From NCBI RefSeq assembly GCF_024505055.1, contig NZ_JANIBL010000008.1, forward strand, positions 1 to 64,000: 64,000 nt of DNA, given 5' to 3'. Position numbers and translations under genes: made by a program. Source of the DNA: Methylomonas rosea. GTDB taxonomy: Bacteria > Pseudomonadota > Gammaproteobacteria > Methylococcales > Methylomonadaceae. The notes under the pieces are model-generated. The model worked only from the letters and a program-made list of their open reading frames with translations. It made no database searches and was not told where the DNA came from. This document shows, piece by piece, positions 9,453-20,590 of the stretch (position 1 is its first letter; every line of letters begins with the position of its first letter).

Positions 9453-9632
9453 ATGCAAAATCATGTGGTTACAGTCATCATCTTGATCCTTGCTTTGGCG
9501 TTATATTTTGCTGGATACTCCGGGGCCGGCAATCTGGCGTTTATTGTGGGTGGTCTGTTCGAATTGTGGTTTTGGATCCGCCTGCTTGGTGAAAAAACGC
9601 CGAAATCTGCTGAACCGCCCGACAAGTGCTGA
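9453..9632 (+). CDS. Small membrane protein, 59 residues
   Basis: A short frame opens at ATG 9453 after a good ribosome-binding site (AGGAGT) and closes at TGA 9630-9632. The product begins MQNHVVTVIILILALALYF and holds two hydrophobic stretches (about residues 5-19 and 27-44) joined by a glycine turn, then a charged tail ending in PPDKC. It resembles the two-helix small inner-membrane proteins common in proteobacteria, but I recognise no family. It lies 52 bases after the aminotransferase gene on the same strand and may share its transcript. Confidence 0.55.
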   Translation: MQNHVVTVIILILALALYFAGYSGAGNLAFIVGGLFELWFWIRLLGEKTPKSAEPPDKC

Positions 9633-9815
9633 GCCCTCCATATTGTTGTACCCCGCTTGATAAAGATTGCGCCCGTTGCTCATATCGGGCGGCAAGTCAT
9701 GGGAATATCTAAAAATCTCCTTCTCCTTACCCCTTTGTGCAGTGTCTACAAAAAAGCTGTTTCGTTAGACTGAAGCCTTTATGAAATCCACACGTCAATT
9801 AATTAGGAGAATTGA

Positions 9816-10472
9816 ATGAAAGAAACACGGTTTTGTGCTTTCGCAATGTTATTTGCCGGTTTTGCAAACTCAGGCAATGCCGCCGTCACCACGCTAGATT
9901 TCAACAGCATTCCTTTGCATCCCAGCAACCACGAGATTTCGGTATCCAAACCTTATCTGGAAGACGGTTTCAAATTGACCACGCTGGCCGGGGTATCATT
10001 CCAGTTAAGTGGTGGAACCATTTACGCGATCATGCCTTCCAGCCCTTATTGGACGGGTAGTGTCGGCTTATATTCCGGGGTAGTCACAAATTACGGTAGC
10101 GCCTTTTTGCTGGAAAAACAGGATGGCGGCACATTTGACTTGCTCAGTATGGACGCAGCTTCGTTTTGGACTATAAGCAGCGGCAGGCAATTCTCTGTCT
10201 ATGGCTACCCGCAAGCCGGAAGCTTCGTCAGCCAATCATTCTTACTTGACGCGACCACAAATACACTGGAAACGCTTTACTTCAACGATTCCTTCAAAAA
10301 CCTGAATAAAATTATCTTCAGCTCGACGTATGCTCAGGTTGACAATATCAAACTGGGTATTGCGTCGTCTATTTCGTCAGTGCCCCTTCCCGGCGCGGCA
10401 TGGATGCTGATGGGTGGTTTGGGATTCATTAGTCGACGCAATATTGCCAAGACACTACGCTGGCCCCGTTAA
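9816..10472 (+). CDS. Secreted protein with PEP-CTERM-like sorting tail
   Basis: A 218-residue exported protein starting at ATG 9816 behind a strong AGGAGA site. An N-terminal signal peptide (about residues 1-22, ending near NAA) precedes a Ser/Thr/Gly-rich beta-type body. The C-terminus has VPLPGAAWMLMGGLGF followed by an Arg-rich end. This is the PEP-CTERM-type sorting signal in the VPxPxAxW form frequent in Methylomonas-like genomes, recognised by exosortase and a cue for surface or exopolysaccharide association. The body has no recognised enzyme motif. It stands alone between the small membrane protein and the kdp operon. Confidence 0.75.
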   Translation: MKETRFCAFAMLFAGFANSGNAAVTTLDFNSIPLHPSNHEISVSKPYLEDGFKLTTLAGVSFQLSGGTIYAIMPSSPYWTGSVGLYSGVVTNYGSAFLLEKQDGGTFDLLSMDAASFWTISSGRQFSVYGYPQAGSFVSQSFLLDATTNTLETLYFNDSFKNLNKIIFSSTYAQVDNIKLGIASSISSVPLPGAAWMLMGGLGFISRRNIAKTLRWPR

Positions 10473-10901
10473 CCTCCACCTTATTTATCTGACTTATCAA
10501 ATCGGACTTATTCCAAGGCAGTAAGGCCAAATCCAATGGGCGACAATAGGCAAAAGCATATTGCGCCCATTGGCAGCGTGGTTAACATTCGGTGCAATAC
10601 CGTTCCCTTGACCACGAACCACCGCTGACAATTGCTAGTCGAAGCCGGCCAGCCGCATAAATCTCGGATTAGCTTGGCCAAAGCAGTCGCGAGCTTCCAA
10701 ACATAAAAATAATCTTGAGCGACAAATTCCATTGAGCTTTATGTTTTCTTAACGAACAGCCCAAGAATTTTTACGACTTTTTTATCTGCCACTCTGTAGA
10801 TTGTGTCCCAGGCGATCTGCGACGCATCGGCCACCAACTCGGCCTGATCCGCGTAAACGCTAATTCGAAAGAATACTTGCACAATCTTGTAGGAGATAGT
10901 T
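10473..10901. other. Region upstream of kdpF
   Basis: About 430 bases with no recognised gene. It should contain the KdpE-controlled kdp promoter, but I could not mark boxes with confidence. A minus-strand frame of 47 codons (GTG 10882 to stop 10739) reads plausibly, with [19 protein letters not shown]. It overlaps the expected kdp promoter and may be a remnant or chance. Confidence 0.4.
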
Positions 10902-10991
10902 ATGAGTGGACTGTATCTATTGAGCGGCGGCTTGGCGCTGCTGGTGTTTATCTATCTGGTCGCCGCTTTGTTCTATCCGGAGAAATTCTGA
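10902..10991 (+). CDS. kdpF: KdpF, small subunit of the potassium-transporting ATPase
   Basis: A 29-residue single-helix membrane peptide that stabilises the Kdp complex. The frame starts at ATG 10902 after AGGAGATAGTT and begins [19 protein letters not shown], then ends in FYPEKF, which is the usual KdpF pattern. Its stop overlaps the kdpA start (ATGA at 10991). It is too short for most gene callers. Confidence 0.9.
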   Translation: MSGLYLLSGGLALLVFIYLVAALFYPEKF

Positions 10992-12799
10992 TGAACGAAG
11001 CCGGCTTTTTGCAAATCCTGATTTACCTCATTGCATTGCTGGTGCTCAGCAAGCCGCTAGGCGTATACATGGCACGGGTGTATCAAGACGAATCCATCGT
11101 GGCCAACACCTGGTTTGCCGGACTTGAGCGCGGGCTGTATCGACTGTGCGGCATCCAAGACAAGCAAGACATGCGCTGGCAGCAATATGCGGGTGCTTTG
11201 CTGGTCTTTAACTTACTGGGTCTGCTGGTGGTTTATGCGTTGCAAACCTGCCAAGACTGGTTGCCGCTCAATCCACAGACCTTGCCGGCGATAGCCCCGG
11301 ACTCTGCTTTAAATACCGCCATCAGTTTTGCCACCAATACCAATTGGCAAGGCTATGCCGGCGAAGCCAGCATGAGTTATCTCACGCAAATGCTGGGTTT
11401 GACTGTGCAGAACTTTTTATCGGCAGCCAGCGGCATGGCGGTGCTGGTGGCATTGATCCGCGGTTTCAGCCGGCGCAACACCAGCAGCATCGGCAATTTC
11501 TGGGTGGATATGACCCGTACCACTTTGTATATCTTGCTGCCGCTATCATTGCTGCTGGCCATCGCCCTGGTGGGACAAGGCGTGGTTCAGACCTTTGATC
11601 GCTACGCCACCGTCAAACTGCAAGAACCGCTGACTTACTCCACCCCAACCGTCGACGCCGTCGGTCACGCCGTGCTGGATGCGCAAGGTCACCCCATCAC
11701 CCAAACGCAACAAAGCCAGGAGCAAACCTTGGCATTGGGACCGGCGGCCTCGCAAATCGCCATTAAGCAGCTTGGCACTAACGGCGGCGGTTTTTTTAAT
11801 GCCAACTCGGCCCATCCTTACGAAAACCCCACACCGCTGAGCAATTTTTTGGAAATGCTCGCCATCCTGTTAATTCCGGCCGCGCTCTGCCATACCTTTG
11901 GGTTTTTGGTCGGCGATAGCCGGCAAGGCTGGACGCTGTTGGCGGCGATGACGCTAGTGTTTGTGGCTTTAGTATTTGTAACCGTGTCCGCCGAACAACA
12001 CGGCAATCCGGCACTAACAAGTTTGGGCGTGGATCAAGCTTCTTCCATTCAACAACCTGGCGGCAATATGGAAGGTAAGGAAGCTCGCTTCGGCATCGTC
12101 AATTCCGCGCTGTGGGCAGTAGCCACTACCGCCGCCTCCAACGGCTCCGTGAACGCCATGCACGACTCGTTCACGCCTATCGGCGGTATGATACCGATGT
12201 GGTTGATACAGCTTGGCGAAGTGATATTCGGCGGCGTCGGCTCCGGCCTGTACGGCATGATTGTGTTCGCGCTGGTGGCGGTATTTATCGCCGGCCTGAT
12301 GATAGGCCGCACCCCGGAATATCTAGGCAAAAAGATCGAAGCCTTTGAAATGCAGATGGCGGCGGTGATTATTCTGATTCCCCCGCTATTGGTGTTGGGC
12401 GGTACGGCATTGGCGGTGATGACCGAGGCCGGCAAGGCATCTATCCTCAACCCCGGCGCTCATGGCTTTAGCGAAGTGTTATATGCCCTGTCTTCCGCAG
12501 GCAATAACAACGGCAGCGCCTTTGCGGGTTTATCGGCCAACGTACCGTTTTATAACTACCTGCTCGGCTTGGCCATGCTGGTATCGCGCTATGGGTTGAT
12601 GATTCCGGTATTAGCTATCGCCGGTTCGCTAGCCGCCAAAAAACATGTACCTGTTGGCCCCGGCACCTTGCCAACCCATACCCCCTTGTTCGCGGTGTTG
12701 CTGATTATCACGGTGCTAATGGTCGGCGCGCTGACCTTTGTGCCGGCGCTGGCCTTGGGTCCTATCGTCGAGCAGCTACACATGCTCGCTCATCCTTGA
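10991..12799 (+). CDS. kdpA: KdpA, potassium-binding subunit of Kdp ATPase
   Basis: A 602-residue inner-membrane channel-like subunit, a member of the superfamily of K+ transporters. Hydrophobic helices span its length. The selectivity-loop signatures are present in order: [10 protein letters not shown] near residue 115, [19 protein letters not shown] near 260, and [13 protein letters not shown] near 500. The start MNEAGFLQ at 10991 overlaps the kdpF stop. The open frame reaches upstream to 10877, but that extension is the kdpF region in another frame. It imports K+ together with KdpB. Confidence 0.97.
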   Translation: MNEAGFLQILIYLIALLVLSKPLGVYMARVYQDESIVANTWFAGLERGLYRLCGIQDKQDMRWQQYAGALLVFNLLGLLVVYALQTCQDWLPLNPQTLPAIAPDSALNTAISFATNTNWQGYAGEASMSYLTQMLGLTVQNFLSAASGMAVLVALIRGFSRRNTSSIGNFWVDMTRTTLYILLPLSLLLAIALVGQGVVQTFDRYATVKLQEPLTYSTPTVDAVGHAVLDAQGHPITQTQQSQEQTLALGPAASQIAIKQLGTNGGGFFNANSAHPYENPTPLSNFLEMLAILLIPAALCHTFGFLVGDSRQGWTLLAAMTLVFVALVFVTVSAEQHGNPALTSLGVDQASSIQQPGGNMEGKEARFGIVNSALWAVATTAASNGSVNAMHDSFTPIGGMIPMWLIQLGEVIFGGVGSGLYGMIVFALVAVFIAGLMIGRTPEYLGKKIEAFEMQMAAVIILIPPLLVLGGTALAVMTEAGKASILNPGAHGFSEVLYALSSAGNNNGSAFAGLSANVPFYNYLLGLAMLVSRYGLMIPVLAIAGSLAAKKHVPVGPGTLPTHTPLFAVLLIITVLMVGALTFVPALALGPIVEQLHMLAHP

Positions 12800-12818
12800 T
12801 TTCCAAGCAGGTAAGTTT

Positions 12819-14891
12819 ATGACTCACAAAGCGCTCTCAGCTTCCTTATTCGACTCCGACCTGCTCAAGCAAGCGGTCTGGGAAGCCTTTAAAAAATTGA
12901 CACCGCAACAACAGTGGAAAAATCCGGTGATGTTTGTGGTCTATCTGGGCAGCCTGTTAACCACATGCTTGTGGCTGCAAACCTTGGCGGGCGCAGGCGA
13001 AGAATCGGCCGGATTTATTTTAACCATCACGGTCTGGTTATGGTTTACCGTGCTGTTTGCCAACTTCGCCGAAGCGGCAGCGGAAGGCCGCAGCAAAGCG
13101 CAGGCCGCCTTCTTGCGCACCGCCAAACGCGATATTGCCGCCAAGAAGCTGGATGAACCGCGCTACGGCAGCGATTATTCGAAAATAGCCGGCTCCAGCC
13201 TGGTGAAAGGCGATGTAGTGCTGATCGAAGCCGGGGATTTTGTGCCCGGCGATGGCGATGTCATCGAAGGTGTGGCCTCGGTGGATGAAAGCGCTATCAC
13301 CGGCGAAAGCGCGCCGGTGATCCGCGAATCGGGCGGCGATTTCAGCTCGGTCACCGGCGGCACCCGGGTATTGTCCGATTGGCTGGTAGTACGGATTTCC
13401 GCTAACCCCGGCGAGACTTTCCTGGACCGGATGATTTCCATGGTGGAAGGCGCAAAGCGGCAGAAAACTCCGAATGAGATTGCCTTGACCATCTTGCTGG
13501 TGGCGCTGACGCTGGTGTTTTTGATGGCGACGGTGACCCTGCTGCCCTTCTCGCTGTATAGCGTGGAAACGTCCGGCTCGGGCCACCCAATTTCGATCAC
13601 CGTGCTGGTGGCCTTGCTGGTTTGCTTGATACCCACCACCATAGGCGGCTTATTGTCGGCGATCGGCGTAGCGGGTATCGGCAGGATGATGCAGAAAAAT
13701 GTGATTGCCACGTCCGGACGGGCAGTGGAAGCGGCCGGCGATGTGGATGTGTTGTTGCTGGACAAAACCGGCACCATTACCTTGGGCAATCGCCAAGCCG
13801 CGGCTTTCATACCAGCCAAGGGCATCAGCGAAAAGCAGCTGGCCGATGCCGCGCAACTGGCCTCGCTGACCGACGAAACCCCGGAGGGCCGCAGCATCGT
13901 TGTGCTGGCCAAACAAAAGTTTGGCTTGCGTGAGCGCGATGTGCAATCTCTGGGCGCCACCTTCATCCACTTCAGTGCCCAAACGCGGATGAGCGGCGTC
14001 AATCTGCAAGGCCGGCAAATTCGAAAGGGCGCCGAGGACGCGATCAAGCAGTATGTTATCGAACAAGGCGGTCGCTTTCCGGACCAGATGCAAAAAATGG
14101 TGGTCGATGTCGCCCGACGCGGCAGTACGCCGTTGGTGGTCGCCGACAGCAAACAGGCTTTGGGCGTGATCGAACTGAAAGACATCGTCAAAGGCGGCAT
14201 CAAGGAACGTTTCATCGAACTAAGGCAAATGGGCATCAAAACCATCATGATCACCGGCGATAACCGTTTGACCGCTGCGGCCATTGCTGCCGAAGCCGGC
14301 GTCGACGATTTCTTAGCCGAAGCCACCCCGGAAGCCAAGTTGGCTTTGATTCGGCAGCATCAAGCGGACGGCCGATTGGTCGCCATGACCGGCGACGGCA
14401 CCAATGACGCACCAGCACTGGCGCAAGCCGACGTCGCGGTGGCAATGAATAGCGGCACCCAGGCCGCCAAGGAAGCCGGCAATATGGTCGATCTGGATTC
14501 CAACCCCACCAAACTGATCGAGATCGTCGAAACCGGCAAGCAGATGTTGATGACGCGCGGGGCACTGACCACCTTTAGCGTAGCCAACGATGTGGCAAAA
14601 TATTTCGCCATCATCCCGGCAGCGTTTGCTACCACCTATCCGGCGTTGAACGTGTTGAATGTGATGGGCTTAGCAACCCCGGCCAGCGCGATCTTATCGG
14701 CGGTCATTTTTAATGCGCTGATCATCATCGCCTTGATCCCGCTGGCTTTGAAAGGCATCAAATATCAGCCATTGGGCGCCGAAAAACTGCTGCAAAATAA
14801 TTTGCTGGTCTACGGTGTGGGTGGCTTAATAGTGCCGTTCATAGGCATCAAGGCGATTGATTTAGTATTGGTAACGATGAATCTGGTCTAG
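12819..14891 (+). CDS. kdpB: KdpB, P-type ATPase subunit of Kdp
   Basis: A 690-residue P-type ATPase that drives K+ uptake. The phosphorylated residue is Asp315 in [13 protein letters not shown]. The actuator TGES motif is in [15 protein letters not shown], and the hinge is [20 protein letters not shown]. Membrane helices lie at about 38-85, 220-290 and the last 110 residues. The start MTHKALSAS at 12819 follows a weak AGGTAAG site; an upstream extension of the frame to 12738 overlaps kdpA and is rejected. It is 19 bases after kdpA. Confidence 0.97.
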   Translation: MTHKALSASLFDSDLLKQAVWEAFKKLTPQQQWKNPVMFVVYLGSLLTTCLWLQTLAGAGEESAGFILTITVWLWFTVLFANFAEAAAEGRSKAQAAFLRTAKRDIAAKKLDEPRYGSDYSKIAGSSLVKGDVVLIEAGDFVPGDGDVIEGVASVDESAITGESAPVIRESGGDFSSVTGGTRVLSDWLVVRISANPGETFLDRMISMVEGAKRQKTPNEIALTILLVALTLVFLMATVTLLPFSLYSVETSGSGHPISITVLVALLVCLIPTTIGGLLSAIGVAGIGRMMQKNVIATSGRAVEAAGDVDVLLLDKTGTITLGNRQAAAFIPAKGISEKQLADAAQLASLTDETPEGRSIVVLAKQKFGLRERDVQSLGATFIHFSAQTRMSGVNLQGRQIRKGAEDAIKQYVIEQGGRFPDQMQKMVVDVARRGSTPLVVADSKQALGVIELKDIVKGGIKERFIELRQMGIKTIMITGDNRLTAAAIAAEAGVDDFLAEATPEAKLALIRQHQADGRLVAMTGDGTNDAPALAQADVAVAMNSGTQAAKEAGNMVDLDSNPTKLIEIVETGKQMLMTRGALTTFSVANDVAKYFAIIPAAFATTYPALNVLNVMGLATPASAILSAVIFNALIIIALIPLALKGIKYQPLGAEKLLQNNLLVYGVGGLIVPFIGIKAIDLVLVTMNLV

Positions 14892-14901
14892 GGAGAATAA
14901 T

Positions 14902-15492
14902 ATGACGAGCTACTTCAGACCTGCTGTAACACTACTGCTGTTGATGACCATCATCACCGGCGGCTTCTATCCGGCGCTGGTCACTTTGCTGGCGCAAAGC
15001 GTTTTTCCGGCCCAAGCCAACGGCAGCCTGATACGCGATAAACAAGGCCAAGCGATTGGCTCCACCCAGATAGGTCAAGGCTTTAGCCAGGCCCGCTATT
15101 TTTGGGGCCGGCCATCGGCAACCGCGCCATACCCTTACAATGCGACGGCTTCCGGCGGCTCGAATCTCGGCCCGACCAATCCGGCTTTGCGCGACGCGGT
15201 AGCGCAACGCATTCAGGCATTGCAACAACTTGATCTGGATAATCATGCGCCGGTGCCGGTGGATTTGGTCACCGCATCCGCCAGTGGCCTGGATCCGCAC
15301 ATTAGCATCGCAGCAGCCAATTACCAAGTCAAGCGAGTGGCCGAAGCACGCCAGTTGCCGGAGAGTAAAGTTCGGGATTTGGTCGATTCGCATATCGAGC
15401 CAAGACAATGGCGGGTATTCGGGGAAGCTAGAGTGAATGTCTTAGGCTTGAATCTGGCATTGGACGCAGCTGCGCAAACTGCTCGGCCATGA
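14902..15492 (+). CDS. kdpC: KdpC subunit of Kdp ATPase
   Basis: A 196-residue subunit with one N-terminal membrane helix (about 9-30) and a periplasmic domain. The family signatures [34 protein letters not shown] and [20 protein letters not shown] are all clear. It helps assemble KdpA with KdpB and raises the K+ affinity of the complex. The ATG at 14902 follows AGGGAGAATA. Its end overlaps the kdpD start by four bases. Confidence 0.96.
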   Translation: MTSYFRPAVTLLLLMTIITGGFYPALVTLLAQSVFPAQANGSLIRDKQGQAIGSTQIGQGFSQARYFWGRPSATAPYPYNATASGGSNLGPTNPALRDAVAQRIQALQQLDLDNHAPVPVDLVTASASGLDPHISIAAANYQVKRVAEARQLPESKVRDLVDSHIEPRQWRVFGEARVNVLGLNLALDAAAQTARP

Positions 15493-18227
15493 ACGAGCAA
15501 CGCCTGGATCCTGACCAACTGCTGGCACGCGTGGAACGCGATAAAGCCAAGGCCAAACGCGGCCGGCTGAAGATTTTTTTCGGCGCGGCAGCTGGAGTCG
15601 GTAAAAGCTACGCCATGTTGCTGGCGGCCAGAGAGCGGCGCGCGGAAAATCTCGACGTGGTGGTCGGCTTGATCGAAACCCACGGCCGCAGCGAAACCCA
15701 GGCACTCTTGCAGGGTCTGGAAATATTGCCGATGCGGAAAATCGATTACAAAGGCGCCGTGTTGCAGGAGTTTGATATTGATGCGGCCTTAAAACGCCGG
15801 CCCGCCATCATACTGGTTGACGAGTTGGCGCACACCAACGCCCCTGGCTCGCGCCACCCGAAACGCTGGCAAGATATTCGCGAATTACTGGAAGCCGGGA
15901 TTGATGTATATACCGCGCTGAATGTGCAACACCTGGAAAGTCTGAATGACGATGTCGGGCAAATTGCCGGCGTCCGCATCTGGGAAACCGTCCCGGACAC
16001 GGTATTTGAAGATGCCGACGAAGTCGAGCTGGTCGATTTGCCGCCGGACGAATTGCTGCTGAGGCTCCGAGAAGGCAAGGTTTATCTACCTCAGCAAGCC
16101 CAACACGCGATTCAGAATTTTTTTCGTAAAGGGAATCTGATTGCCCTGCGGGAACTGGCTTTGCGGCAAACCACCAACCGCGTCGATGCACAGATGCTGG
16201 ATTACCGGGAAGACAATGCCATCCGCGAAGTCTGGCAGGTTAACGAGCGGCTGATGGTGTGCATAGGCCCGAATGTGCTGGCCGAGCGCCTGGTCAGAGC
16301 CGGCAAGCGTTTGGCGACCAGTCTGCGTTCGGCGTGGATTGTGGTGTATGTGGAAACCCCGGAATTGGCGCGCTTGCCCGCGGAAAAGCGCGACGGCATT
16401 TTGCGGGTATTACGGCTGGCGGAACAGCTCGGGGCCGAAACCGTCACCCTCAGCGCGCCGGAAATGAGCGAAGCGCTGATCCGCTTCGCCCGCGAACGGA
16501 ATATCAACAAGATTGTGGTTGGCAAACCCAGCCGACGCGGCTGGCGGCGTTGGCTGCTGGGCTCCGTGGTGGATGTGCTGATCAGCCATGCCCACAATAT
16601 TAATATTTACCTGCTGGGCAGCCCGCAGCTGGGCGAACGGGAGGAACTGGAAGCCGAGCTGTCTTTATTCAAGAAAACACCCCTGCCCGGCCTGCGGCAA
16701 CGCATCCCCAGTAAAACTCGCCGACGCTATCTCGGCTATCTTTGGGCGATAGCAGTGACCTTGCTCTGCACGGCAGTGGGCAAAATGTTGTTCGGCAAGG
16801 TGGAACTGGCCAACGTAGTGATGGTGTATTTACTTGGCGTGGTGTTTGTCGCCACCCACTTCGGGCGCGGGCCGTCGATTTTAGCGTCGTTATTGAGCGT
16901 TGTGGTATTCGATGTGCTTTTCGTGCAGCCTTTCTACAGTCTGTCGGTAGCTGATAGCCAGTATCTGATCACTCTGCTGGCAATGCTGGTGGTGGCTATC
17001 GTGATCAGTAATCTGATGGTTAACGTGCGCGCGCAGGCCAAGGTTGCCGCGCATCGCGAACGCCGCGCCGCTGCTTTATACGCGATGAGTAAAGAGCTGG
17101 CGGTGGCGCAAAGCGAACAGCAAATCGTCGCGACAGCGGTTAAACATCTATACGCCGAATTCAGCAGTAGGAATGTCATCCTGTTCGCCAACGCCGCCGG
17201 ACGTCTGATCTATCCCAAACAACACAGCCTGCCCCAGTCTTTGCGCGGCACGGATTTGAGCGTGGCGCAGTGGGTTTATGATCATAACGAGATGGCGGGC
17301 CATGGCACCCATACCTTACCCGGCAGCGCCGCGATTTATTTTCCGATTCAAGATGAACACAAGGCCATTGGCGTGCTGGCCTTGCTACCGGTCAATTTAC
17401 GCCGGGTGTTCTTGCCGGAACAGCAAAAATTGCTGGAAACCTTTTTGCGGCAAATCGGCCAAGCCGTCGCGCGTTTACGGTTTGCCGAACAGGCCAAGCT
17501 GTCGCAGATGCAAATCGAGGCGGAACAATTGCGCAACTCCCTGCTCAGTGCCATCTCACATGATTTACGCACGCCGCTGGCCACCATCATAGGCTCGGCA
17601 AGCGCCCTGGTCGAAGACGAAGGCCATTTACAATCCGGGCACAGGCTGGAACTCAGCCGGGCCATCTATGATGAAGCCGAACGTATGGTCAATTTGGTGA
17701 ACAACATTCTGGACATGGCCAGACTCGACGCCGGCGTGGTGGAATTAAACAAACAGTGGCATCCGGTCGAAGAAATCATAGGCACCGTGCTGACCCGTTT
17801 GCAGAAACACCTGGCGGGACGAAAAGTCAGCGTCAGCCTGCCGCCGGGCATTGCAATGGTGTTTGTCGATGCGGTGATGATAGAGCAGGTACTGATCAAT
17901 CTATTGGAAAACGCCTTACGCTATACCGCGGCGGAATCTGAGCTTGAAGTGTTTGCTCAAAACGTGGGCACGACGATGGAAGTCTCGGTCGCCGATCACG
18001 GCCCCGGTATTCCCAAAGGTCTGGAGGATAGATTGTTCGAAAAATTTTACCAAGCCCGTCATGAATCGGCACAAAGCGGCGTCGGCTTGGGACTGGCGAT
18101 TTGCCGGGCCATTGTTGAAGTGCATGGCGGCCGGATTCGTGCCAAAAACAAACCGGGGGGCGGCGCGATATTTACCTTCACTTTGCCGATAGACGAACTA
18201 CCGCCCAGCTTGGACGCGGAGGAATGA
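15489..18227 (+). CDS. kdpD: KdpD, potassium-responsive sensor histidine kinase
   Basis: A 912-residue sensor. It carries the N-terminal KdpD domain with Walker [10 protein letters not shown] (about 32-40) and Walker-B-like [18 protein letters not shown] universal-stress-like domain follows (about 250-375). Four closely packed membrane helices form the DUF4118 region (about 415-510), then a GAF-like domain, HisKA with the phospho-acceptor His near residue 690 ([13 protein letters not shown]), and HATPase with NLLENALRY and ADHGPGIP. It overlaps kdpC by ATGA, so sensor and transporter are translationally linked. In E. coli KdpD controls kdpFABC through KdpE under low K+. Confidence 0.96.
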   Translation: MNEQRLDPDQLLARVERDKAKAKRGRLKIFFGAAAGVGKSYAMLLAARERRAENLDVVVGLIETHGRSETQALLQGLEILPMRKIDYKGAVLQEFDIDAALKRRPAIILVDELAHTNAPGSRHPKRWQDIRELLEAGIDVYTALNVQHLESLNDDVGQIAGVRIWETVPDTVFEDADEVELVDLPPDELLLRLREGKVYLPQQAQHAIQNFFRKGNLIALRELALRQTTNRVDAQMLDYREDNAIREVWQVNERLMVCIGPNVLAERLVRAGKRLATSLRSAWIVVYVETPELARLPAEKRDGILRVLRLAEQLGAETVTLSAPEMSEALIRFARERNINKIVVGKPSRRGWRRWLLGSVVDVLISHAHNINIYLLGSPQLGEREELEAELSLFKKTPLPGLRQRIPSKTRRRYLGYLWAIAVTLLCTAVGKMLFGKVELANVVMVYLLGVVFVATHFGRGPSILASLLSVVVFDVLFVQPFYSLSVADSQYLITLLAMLVVAIVISNLMVNVRAQAKVAAHRERRAAALYAMSKELAVAQSEQQIVATAVKHLYAEFSSRNVILFANAAGRLIYPKQHSLPQSLRGTDLSVAQWVYDHNEMAGHGTHTLPGSAAIYFPIQDEHKAIGVLALLPVNLRRVFLPEQQKLLETFLRQIGQAVARLRFAEQAKLSQMQIEAEQLRNSLLSAISHDLRTPLATIIGSASALVEDEGHLQSGHRLELSRAIYDEAERMVNLVNNILDMARLDAGVVELNKQWHPVEEIIGTVLTRLQKHLAGRKVSVSLPPGIAMVFVDAVMIEQVLINLLENALRYTAAESELEVFAQNVGTTMEVSVADHGPGIPKGLEDRLFEKFYQARHESAQSGVGLGLAICRAIVEVHGGRIRAKNKPGGGAIFTFTLPIDELPPSLDAEE

Positions 18228-18251
18228 ACCTACTTATGCTAGCTTTAGGCC

Positions 18252-18950
18252 ATGGCTAAAACTCATCCCGTCATTGTCGTCATCGAAGACGATCCGCCGA
18301 TCAGGCGCTTTTTGCGCACCAGTCTGGCGACGCACGACTTTGCCGTATTCGAAGCGGAGACCGGTAAACAAGGTCTGATCGAAGCCGGCGTGCGTAAACC
18401 GGATTTGCTGATCCTGGATTTAGGCTTGCCGGATATGGACGGCGTCGATGTGATCAAGAGCGTGCGGGGCTGGTCGGCCGTGCCCATCATCGTGCTGTCG
18501 GCGCGTAGCAACGAACAACAAAAAATCGACGCATTGGACGCCGGCGCGGACGATTATTTAACCAAACCGTTCGGCTTTGGCGAGCTGTTGGCGCGGATTC
18601 GGGTAGCGTTGCGGCATGCGAGCCGGCCGACGGAACATACGCAGGACGATGTGTTTATCGTCGACGCGCTGAAAGTGGATTTACGCAATCGGGTAGTGAG
18701 CGTGAAAGACAGCGAAATTCATCTGACGCCGATTCAATATCGCTTGCTGTGCGTGCTGATCAAACACGCCGGCAAAGTTTTGACGCATCAGCAGATTTTG
18801 AAGGAAGTTTGGGGGCCGTCGTATCAGGAAAACCCGCATTATTTGCGGATTTACATGAGTCAATTGCGGCAAAAGCTGGAAGACGATCCGACTCAGCCCA
18901 AATATCTGCTGACCGAGTCGGGCGTGGGGTATCGATTTAAAGTGGGCTGA
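18252..18950 (+). CDS. kdpE: KdpE, OmpR-family response regulator
   Basis: A 232-residue transcription factor with a receiver domain (acidic pair in VVIEDDPP, phospho-acceptor Asp56 in LILDLGLPDMDG, Lys in DDYLTKPFGFGEL) and a winged-helix DNA-binding domain (about 130-230, LTPIQYRLLCVLIKHAGKV, ending TESGVGYRFKV). It lies 24 bases after kdpD and completes kdpFABCDE. It is expected to bind upstream of kdpF. Confidence 0.96.
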   Translation: MAKTHPVIVVIEDDPPIRRFLRTSLATHDFAVFEAETGKQGLIEAGVRKPDLLILDLGLPDMDGVDVIKSVRGWSAVPIIVLSARSNEQQKIDALDAGADDYLTKPFGFGELLARIRVALRHASRPTEHTQDDVFIVDALKVDLRNRVVSVKDSEIHLTPIQYRLLCVLIKHAGKVLTHQQILKEVWGPSYQENPHYLRIYMSQLRQKLEDDPTQPKYLLTESGVGYRFKVG

Positions 18951-18979
18951 GCCTGATGATTGAGGTCTGGAAAACCGAA

Positions 18980-19867
18980 TCAATATCCAACTTCTACCCG
19001 GTTTCTGCCGTGTTGTTTAGCTTGGTACATTGCGGCGTCGGCACGTTTGATCAAGGATTCTGGGCTATCGCTGCCTTTTAACGCGGCAACACCCAAACTT
19101 GCGGTCAGATTCAACACGTCCATGCCATAGGCCAGGGTATGCGATTCAATATCCGCGCGTATGCGTTCGCCTATCACCATGGCACCGTCGATGTCGGTAT
19201 CACTCAGCAAAATCACAAACTCTTCACCACCGTAACGAAACACCGCGTCGCTGCCGCGCACGCTGTCTTTCAACCATCCCGCCAATGAAGACAGCGCCAA
19301 ATCGCCGCAACCGTGCCCGTAATCGTCGTTGATATGCTTGAAGTGATCGACATCGACGAAAATCACCGACAAATGCTGCGAATTGCGATGCGCGCGTTTG
19401 ATTTCACGCATCAAACAATCGTTAAACGCTGTGCGGTTGTTGGTTTTGGTCAAAGGATCGGTAAACGCCATTTTCAGAGCTTGCTGAAACAAGGTGGCAT
19501 TTCTTAATGGGTAAATTAGGCAGCACAACAGGCTTTCCAGCATTTTCAACTCGTCTTTGTTGAAACGATTGCTGCGGGTCAATTTCAACTCACCCAGCTG
19601 TTGCTCTTCGACTTTCAAGGCATAATTGCACGAATGACGAGCCATCACGCCGCGTTTGAACTCTAAATCGAACTCTTCGTTGATATATTCAACGCCGTTG
19701 TGCGGAATGGTATTTTGAATTTTATTGCAGAAAATGCTGATCAGCTCATTGAATTCCAATGTGGTCTGCAAAGCACTACTAATGTCGTAGTGATGCAAAT
19801 TAACCGCTGTGGAGGCTTCAAAGGTTTTATTACTGACTATCGCTAAATCGGCTGCTTTATCTTTCAT
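18980..19867 (-). CDS. Diguanylate cyclase with N-terminal GAF-like domain
   Basis: A 295-residue soluble protein. Residues 130-295 form a GGDEF domain with the active-site loop RYGGEEF. Five residues upstream is RGSD, the RxxD inhibitory site that binds c-di-GMP for feedback control. The domain start DPLTKTNNRTAFND is also typical. Residues 20-125 look like a GAF-type sensory domain. The enzyme should make c-di-GMP from GTP. It is convergent with kdpE, with 29 bases between the stops and no clear terminator. The start ATG at 19867 follows GGGGAACC. An HD-GYP c-di-GMP hydrolase is encoded about 5 kb away. Confidence 0.9.
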   Translation of the reverse strand: MKDKAADLAIVSNKTFEASTAVNLHHYDISSALQTTLEFNELISIFCNKIQNTIPHNGVEYINEEFDLEFKRGVMARHSCNYALKVEEQQLGELKLTRSNRFNKDELKMLESLLCCLIYPLRNATLFQQALKMAFTDPLTKTNNRTAFNDCLMREIKRAHRNSQHLSVIFVDVDHFKHINDDYGHGCGDLALSSLAGWLKDSVRGSDAVFRYGGEEFVILLSDTDIDGAMVIGERIRADIESHTLAYGMDVLNLTASLGVAALKGSDSPESLIKRADAAMYQAKQHGRNRVEVGY

Positions 19868-20034
19868 GACGGTTCCCCGAGTCTTGAATCAAACTTCAAG
19901 GGAAATAAAGCCAAGAGCGTGCCAATTATTTTTTTATATTAAAATACATACACTTATAAACAAACAACACCAACTTTTCTTCGCAAGCGGCAATTTTCCG
20001 CCGCTTACCTGCCGCCGTTTAACTTTGCCGACTG

Positions 20035-20583
20035 TTAAAACAAGCCCAACTGCACTTGCGCCACTTCCGACATCATTTCCCGCGACCAAGGCGGGTCCAA
20101 AACTACTTCGACATCAACCGAACTGACGCCAGGCAAGGCGCGAATGCATTTCTCGACATCGCTTTGGATAACCGGGCCCATGCCGCAACCCGGCGCGGTC
20201 AAGGTCATCTGCACATGCACATCGTTGCCGCCATCGGCATTGGGGCTGGCACTGCATTGGTAGACCAAACCCAAATCGACGATATTCACCGGAATTTCCG
20301 GGTCGTAGACGGTTTTCATCACTTCCCAGCAATTTTTTTCCACCGCTTTGCTGTCGGTTTCCGATACCAAGGTGTGCAAATGCTGGGTTTCTTTACCCAG
20401 AGCATCGGCATCGATACCGGCGATGCGCACCATGTGCCCGTAATCGGTGACCACGGTATAGTTGCTGCCCAAAGCCTGATGTATCGTGACTTCCTGGCCC
20501 TTATTCAAGGTGCCGTGGTTACCGTCCGGAATGGTGACGATGTTGACGTCGCGGGTTAAAAATACAACTTCTCTGTCTGCCAT
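20035..20583 (-). CDS. sufT: SufT-type Fe-S cluster assembly protein
   Basis: A 182-residue protein. The N-terminal half has the SufT-specific IPDGNHGTLNKGQEVTI. The C-terminal half is a DUF59/MIP18-type domain with VYDPEIPVNIVDLGLVY and APGCGMGP. SufT aids maturation of Fe-S proteins. The start chosen is ATG 20583 (MADREVVFLT); the frame extends to 20664, but that part overlaps the SDR gene end. Only seven bases separate it from the SDR gene upstream, so it is the last gene of the ubiG-phosphatase-SDR-sufT set. No other suf gene is nearby. Confidence 0.9.
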   Translation of the reverse strand: MADREVVFLTRDVNIVTIPDGNHGTLNKGQEVTIHQALGSNYTVVTDYGHMVRIAGIDADALGKETQHLHTLVSETDSKAVEKNCWEVMKTVYDPEIPVNIVDLGLVYQCSASPNADGGNDVHVQMTLTAPGCGMGPVIQSDVEKCIRALPGVSSVDVEVVLDPPWSREMMSEVAQVQLGLF

Positions 20584-20590
20584 AAGTTTC

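Noticed and set aside
10508-10732. 74-codon minus-strand frame upstream of kdp
   Set aside because: No ribosome-binding site or family signature; composition looks random.
13175-14338. 387-codon open frame on the minus strand across kdpB
   Set aside because: It is antisense to an unmistakable kdpB, is Ser/Pro/Thr-rich in the way of shadow frames and has no family motif.
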